DNA from: Polyporus tsugae
Taxonomy: Eukaryota; Basidiomycota; Agaricomycetes; Polyporales; Polyporaceae
DNA length: 64,000 nucleotides
Direction: 5' to 3'
Assembly: GCA_024305745.1 (NCBI GenBank)
Contig: JAHRBS010000008.1
Span: 930,001-994,000, forward strand
The notes beneath the pieces are model-generated. The model made no database searches. It saw only the letters and a program-made list of their open reading frames with translations, and had not been told where the DNA came from. This document shows positions 59,001 to 64,000 of this stretch, one piece after another (the first letter of the stretch is position 1; every line of letters starts with the position of its first letter). Both the position numbers and the translations under genes were made by a program.

Positions 59001-61386
59001 CGAGAGCACTGTCAAGTGATATGTCAGCGCCACGCACAACAGCCGAAAGCACACGTACGACTTCTCTCAGCAATCCTATCGAAGCCAGACTCGAGGCCGT
59101 CCATTTTGCCAATAAGCTTATCGAGCTTCGACCGAGCTTCCTGGACGGATGCTTCCGCAGCAGGATCTTTGGCGTCCTTCGCGAAGTGTTCAAGATCGTC
59201 GAGAACGCGCAGAAAATCTAGAGATGTATAGAGAAGAGAACAGCATTCAGGTGGGCAGATGACCATGTGGTAGCGGCAATTCCTGACCGTCGATGTCCAC
59301 TCGCTCGAGGGAATACTGAGAGTCGTTAGAGCCGTTTGGGGAGAAGTCAATGTTTGGCACCGCGTCGTCCATAGCTTTGACATCGAAAGGCAGTTCGCCT
59401 TGCACCTCGTTCTTGTACGCTTGTCGTCGCTTTCGTTCATTGGAGCTTCAAACACCACTCAATAGTCGCCTATTATCCGATGGGGGATAGGACTCACGAA
59501 AGCTTCGCCATAACTTCAAGAATGCTCTGAGCACGTTGGTAGAAGAATCGCGCTGTCTATTCGTCAGCAAAATCCGGGCAACTCTGCAAACTACGTACAA
59601 AACTCTTTCCTTCGCACGATCTCGACGACCGTCGCACCGTACGCATACAGCATGCTGTGCAATCGAGCGATGTGCGAGAAGCTAGTCTTGGCCCTAAAGC
59701 TTGTCTGAAGTGAGGTCATCGCTGACGGTATTGTGACAAGGTCGGTGTTGAGCTCGCTGATGCGCCGGATGGTGTATATGCACTGCTCTGTGTACACGTT
59801 CTGTCATAACATTAGCCATTGACTATGACCCTTGATGCGCCAACGTACCTTGACATCGGTGATGCGCTCGACCTCTATCCGGAGAGCGTCGTCAAGCTGA
59901 CGGAACTCTGTCTTCGTATGAGCTTGCATCCGGTTGGTCAGCAAGAACCGTACCTTGCAATGCTTTCTCCGGAACGGCCCCTGGCCCTTCACAGCGTCAG
60001 CACTACTCATGGCCTGCAAGCACGATGCTTGCTCACTTTCGACCGCAGTATTCAGTGCGGATACCTTCTCCCAGAGCTCTTGTGCACGTCGTGCACACCC
60101 CTCCCCGTCATCTAGGGAGCTAAAGTCCATTGATGTGCTGTCGAGTGGTAGCGCGTAAACTGCACTTACCTGTTGTTCCCAACCGCATGCCTGACCTCGT
60201 CCCCTCCCCGACTCAACTGTGCCATCGCCTCTTGCACGTCCTCGAAACGCGTCTTCAACTCTTCGTGGGTCTTGATACAACTCGACGCGACCTGTTGCAT
60301 CTTCACCCTGCTCACATAGTCTCCCAACGTCCGCCCCTTGTCTCCCGCCTCCATCGCCCTCCTGACGGACACGCTAAGAAACTCCTTGTGCACCTTGACC
60401 CTGCTCACGATCTCTAGGTCGGCGTCGAGTCCTCCGAGGAGCCTAGCCTGCTTCTCGAGTTCGCGCTCGGCAATGCCCGCGAGAGGTTCGAAGCTGTCCG
60501 AAATTGCGAGCACATGGTGGTCGAGCGCGCTGGAAGATATTCGGAGGGCACGTTGTTGGTAGTGGAGGGAGGTGAGCGTGCGGTTGACATGCTCGACGTG
60601 CGCAAGTGCCGCTTGGACGTAGCTGCTAGCGAGCTGGGATATTCGGAAGGGAGGGGTGGAAGCTATCGCGTCTGCGGGGGTATGAGCATCACAATAGCTG
60701 ACTGGCCGTCACACCGGGAAAACAAAGTAAGACGCCACATTACATCCCGAGTACACTATGACCTCTGGACGAATACGACAAACGAGCCTCATTATTGTTA
60801 CATTCTGGTTACATGCGATGACCTGCATGTGACCAGCATATAACGCGATTTCACGCCGCACTGGAAAGACAATTGCCCTGAGACAGTATACGGAGCTGTT
60901 ACCGTGTACGGCGGATGATCACAATGTGACAATCGGACTGGGCGTTTCACAGGTCGATACATCCGATATCATGACATACCTTCCACGGGGGGCTGCAGCT
61001 GCGGCTCGCAATGTAGGGTATACAAGACTTGATCAAGCTCAGAATTGAGATATGTCTTGTTGAAGACATATATGGTCTGCAACGGTGTGAGCGTTTGGAT
61101 GGGACAACCAGCATAGTACACTCACCTGGTCCTCCAATCCTGCAAGCTCGCGGACGTTGTCGCCTTTAAGGGGTCTCCCATCTGAAAGATACGCCCAAAC
61201 TGCTTCTGGGGGCACTCCTGTCTTCTCGCAGATAAACTGATCTAGGTTGTCCAACCTGAACGCAAAGCCACAGTGGATTGTGAAGGCCTGTACATGCACC
61301 CATGGACCGGGGATAGAGATGCGCACCTCTCCAGGTCCCAGAGCGAAGCATCCAACTGGACCACTGCGCCATCCTCTGCTCGACAT
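56092..61386 (-). CDS. ATG11: autophagy-related protein 11 (selective autophagy scaffold)
   Basis: ATG11 tethers cargo receptors to the Atg1 kinase and other core proteins at the forming autophagosome in selective autophagy. The first exon (from ATG 61386) has the ubiquitin-like N-terminus with VPPEAVWAYLSDGRPLKGDN and VRELAGLEDQ, spliced to TIYVFNKTYLNSELDQVLY. Middle exons (about 59,000-60,600) give helical segments such as HVLAISDSFEPLAGIAEREL. The large exon at about 57,630-58,990 encodes a long coiled coil with heptad Leu/Glu/Arg pattern. The C-terminal ATG11 domain follows: KISFRNFAKSDLALFLPTRN, SKPWAAFN, then HYFLQ and DPATNPYGLGDGVKYYMLEV. After it comes an unusual disordered tail of about 370 residues rich in Ser, Pro and Thr, ending at 56092. 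I estimate about 1,500 residues from roughly ten or more exons; not every junction was resolved. Confidence 0.88.
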
Positions 61387-61724
61387 AGTTGAATCATGTT
61401 GCGGACTTACTTCTGAACAGCAACCAGCATGTTCCGTGTAAACCAAGAATCCCAGGGAGTGTTTGTGCAAGCAAGGAGTTGGAGGTAGTGAGTACAGGTG
61501 AGTTGCGACTGCAGCGAGCACAGACTCGGCAGTCTGCTGGTGCACACCTAGACGCCCACGGGACGCGAGCTGTTCTGTTCACGTGCTGCACGGTCGACGA
61601 GCACGTGGAAAGAACGCCACGCGCACCGCTGTTGTCGCCCTGGCCGCAGCGGTTTGGTTTCCTCAACTCTTCTTGCTCTCGCCCACCAATCCTATCCTCT
61701 TTGACACGGAAAACATCTGCGTGT
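61387..61724. promoter_or_regulatory. bidirectional promoter of ATG11 and STN1-like gene with two CACGTG boxes
   Basis: Only 338 bp separate the two start codons on opposite strands. CACGTG occurs at 61580-61585 and 61602-61607, 17 bp apart, near the STN1-like side. CACGTG is the binding core of fungal bHLH factors. A single short region must drive both genes, so shared control is likely but inferred. Confidence 0.45.
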
Positions 61725-64000
61725 ATGAGCCAGACATCGACAGTACCACAAACAAGAACCGCCATTTCACGAAGCTCGTCCATCCTGTTGTCGCCATCTA
61801 AACGGAGAAAACTCGACGACGAGCAACCCAGACACCGACCCCCGCAGAGCGAAAGGAGAAATGCACCCCCAGGAGGACCACAGGAGGTTAGGAACTCTGA
61901 GCAGAGCCAGCCAACTCCGTCAGAACTATACCGATGGACGTTCACGTGGGCAGCGATCACGCCTTGTTTTGTTCGGGATGTGTTTGAGATGAAAGCCAGC
62001 GGGTTCAGAGGTACGCAAACCATCAACTCATGGGTCACACCGTTTTGACATATGCCCACATCTCAAGACATGGAGTTCTTCTGGCTGGGCCGCATACCTT
62101 GCCGGACTGTCCGTTTGATGGGTCTCTTGGTCGGTGTCACGGTGTGGGACAGACGCACAATGTATACAATCGACGACGGGACGGCAGTTCTTGACTGTGC
62201 TTTCGCACACGCTCAAGCCGTCCCTCCTAGCCCAGTTAAACCGAAACCTAAAGTTACAGTATCCGCTTGCGACAGTACGAAGCGGACTGGACCTTCTTTC
62301 TCAGACTACCTTTTCTCTGCGCGCAAAGTAGTCCCGCCAACGACTGTAGCGCCACCCAGTCGCGCAGAACCGTCTCCCGCACCGAGGCCTATAGCCCGTG
62401 TTGGGCAATCGGTACGCATCGTTGGTCGCGTAGTGTCCAGACACGACACTCGGATTCTCCTCGTCGACGAGATCTGTGAGTCTTCTTGCGCCTGCCTAAA
62501 CGTCCACTAATCGCCATTGTCCAGCCCTTTGTGCTTCATATAATGATGAACCTAACCACTGGCTCACCGTGTCTGAACTGCATTGCACAACATACCACCC
62601 GTCGGAGGTACTACCTCCATTCGTGCCTCCTCCCCTCCCCACCGAGTCGGGAATTCCCCTATACAGTCGACCAGGTTCGCCGTCAAAGCGTGCCGCCACG
62701 CAAGAACCCACAACGCCAGCATCCGTCCGGTTTACTGTGCCCTCAGCGAACCCATCACCTGGCACCTCTGTCGCCACATCTTCTCCAGCCTCAAGCACGG
62801 CTGCTGACGTGAAGCAGATCCGACTACGACACCCCTCTCGCTTACATACGCGCGACCTTACCGCGAACACTTTCCGGATCTATATCAAGCACTATATGGA
62901 CAACGCGCCACCGCCATCTCTTCGCCGCCGCCGTTCCGAAGCCAGGTCTGTGTCACCTTCTCCAACCCCGCGTGCATCGCGCAGTCGAAAGGACGTCGAA
63001 GATACTCCAACGAAGTCCCGTGGCACCAAGAGAGGTGCTCGTACGGATGCTACCCCTCGTCCGTCTCGTCGCCGCAGGCTTGAAGGGGATCACACGCTGC
63101 GCGCCTCCCTAGTTTCCGAAGCTGAGACCGACACGGATTCGGAATCAGACAAACCTGAAGCGGACGACCAGATGTACGGCTTCACCCTCTCGCACCTCCG
63201 ACGCGTCCCCGAGCTCTCTCTGCTGGCACGCCGGGTCATCGCAGCCGACTCTCACCGGCGCGAGAAAGAAGAGCGCAAGAAGGCCAAGGCGCAACTCTCG
63301 CAGCTCAAGAACAAAGGCAAGGCGCCTGCGAGCTCTTCCACCTCTCGTCCGAGCGAAACGCAGGCGCCAACCGGGGCTGCGGTCAAGAAGCTCTTCAAGC
63401 AAGCCATCCGGACTCTCTTCCAGGAGGGCGACATCGTCCTCTGGAGCGGCCCCGTCCGCCCGCTGCCCGCGCCCCTGCTCGACCCAATGCTTCCCGCGTC
63501 ATCCTCGTCGTCTGCACTCTGGAGAGCAAACACGAGCACGAGCTCGGCTATCTCCTCCGCGTCGACGTCCTCGCGGTCCCGGCCGAGCTACGAGGAGTGG
63601 GACGACGACGAGGTGCTGAGCGACCCCCAACCGAACGAGGAGGCGTACGTCCCGCTCACGCCCACGTACTTTTCGCGCGTGCTCGAGGACGCGATCCGGC
63701 GCATGGTGCGCGAGAAGCTGGCCAAGACGAGGGGGGCCGAGGGAGTGGGAGAGGCGACACCCAAACCCAAGTCTGCGACCAAGTCCATCATCGAGCGACT
63801 GAGGGCGCAGGAGAAGGAGAGGGAGAGGGGGGTAGGGTTGCCGCCAGGACCGACGAAGGAGGAGCTGCTGGCGTGGTTGCGGAACAGCGACGAGCGGTGG
63901 GCGCGGGTCGGGGAGTGGACCGTGCAGGAGGCGCTGGAGTGGGCGAGGAGGGAGGGGAGGCTCTGGGTTATTGGAAAGGGACGATGGGAGGTCTGTGGGT
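61725..64000 (+). CDS. STN1: STN1-like telomere-capping OB-fold protein (3' end outside window)
   Basis: STN1 is part of the CST complex, which binds telomeric single strands and supports fill-in by DNA polymerase alpha. Exons 61725-62010, 62068-62475 and 62525 onward join in phase; the last frame stays open to the window end, so the gene is partial (at least 723 residues). The OB-fold begins FFWLGRIPCRTVRLMGLLVG, VTVWDRRTMYTIDDGTAVLD and continues after a linker with RPIARVGQSVRIVGRVVSRH, then, across intron 2, DEISLCASYNDEPNHWLTVS. The later part is basic and disordered, then has helical blocks (LFKQAIRTLFQEGDIVLWSG, AWLRNSDERWARVGEWTVQE) that suit winged-helix domains of the STN1 C-terminus. 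It is longer than yeast Stn1, because of disordered inserts. The start ATG 61725 lies in frame with the OB-fold and leaves a 338-bp promoter shared with ATG11. Confidence 0.8.

Noticed and set aside
1..64000. CRISPR arrays, operons, ribosome binding sites, replication origins
   Set aside because: The sequence is eukaryotic (dense spliceosomal introns), and no regular repeat-spacer pattern was seen.

Overview
The window comes from a filamentous basidiomycete, most likely an Agaricomycete. The evidence is a very high density of short introns (mostly 47-80 nt, GTRNGT donors), a DUF6533-type seven-helix protein, a fungal sesquiterpene synthase, F-box genes in tandem, and fungal versions of RAD52, ATG11 and STN1. 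I re-derived gene models by hand: I looked for open frames that join across GT..AG introns with conserved phase and checked that exon sums divide by three. Where this failed I say so.

Left part (1-16 kb). An intracellular GH51 alpha-L-arabinofuranosidase is followed by a C2H2 zinc-finger gene. Downstream of that lies a decayed tandem copy of the finger gene, broken by a mutated splice acceptor, a 1-nt frameshift and a roughly 0.9 kb insertion. The decayed copy's 3' flank is interrupted by a non-autonomous DNA transposon with about 150-bp inverted repeats and a perfect 9-bp target-site duplication. Then come a one-pass membrane protein with seven consecutive Trp, a DUF6533-like multi-pass membrane gene, and RAD52 with an MCB box in its promoter.

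Middle part (16-34 kb). This is a tandem array of four units. Each unit had an epoxide hydrolase on the minus strand and, about 1 kb away, a divergent F-box gene on the plus strand. Two hydrolases are intact (411 and 410 aa) and two are frameshifted. One F-box gene is intact, one carries a single in-frame TGA, one is a remnant and one is missing. The unit without an F-box gene carries instead two small MITEs (3-bp target duplications, CACGR ends) and a small secreted cysteine-rich protein gene.

Right part (34-64 kb). A small membrane protein; a sesquiterpene synthase whose metal-binding Asn is encoded by a 9-nt micro-exon; a 16-exon MFS transporter with a second 9-nt micro-exon and a long cytosolic loop; a C2H2 regulator; a small one-pass membrane protein; an MFS sugar transporter; the autophagy scaffold ATG11; and, divergent from ATG11, an STN1-like telomere-capping protein that runs off the window end.

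The epoxide hydrolase array, terpene synthase and MFS exporter lie within about 30 kb and could work together in specialised metabolism. This is inference only: no cytochrome P450 is visible here.
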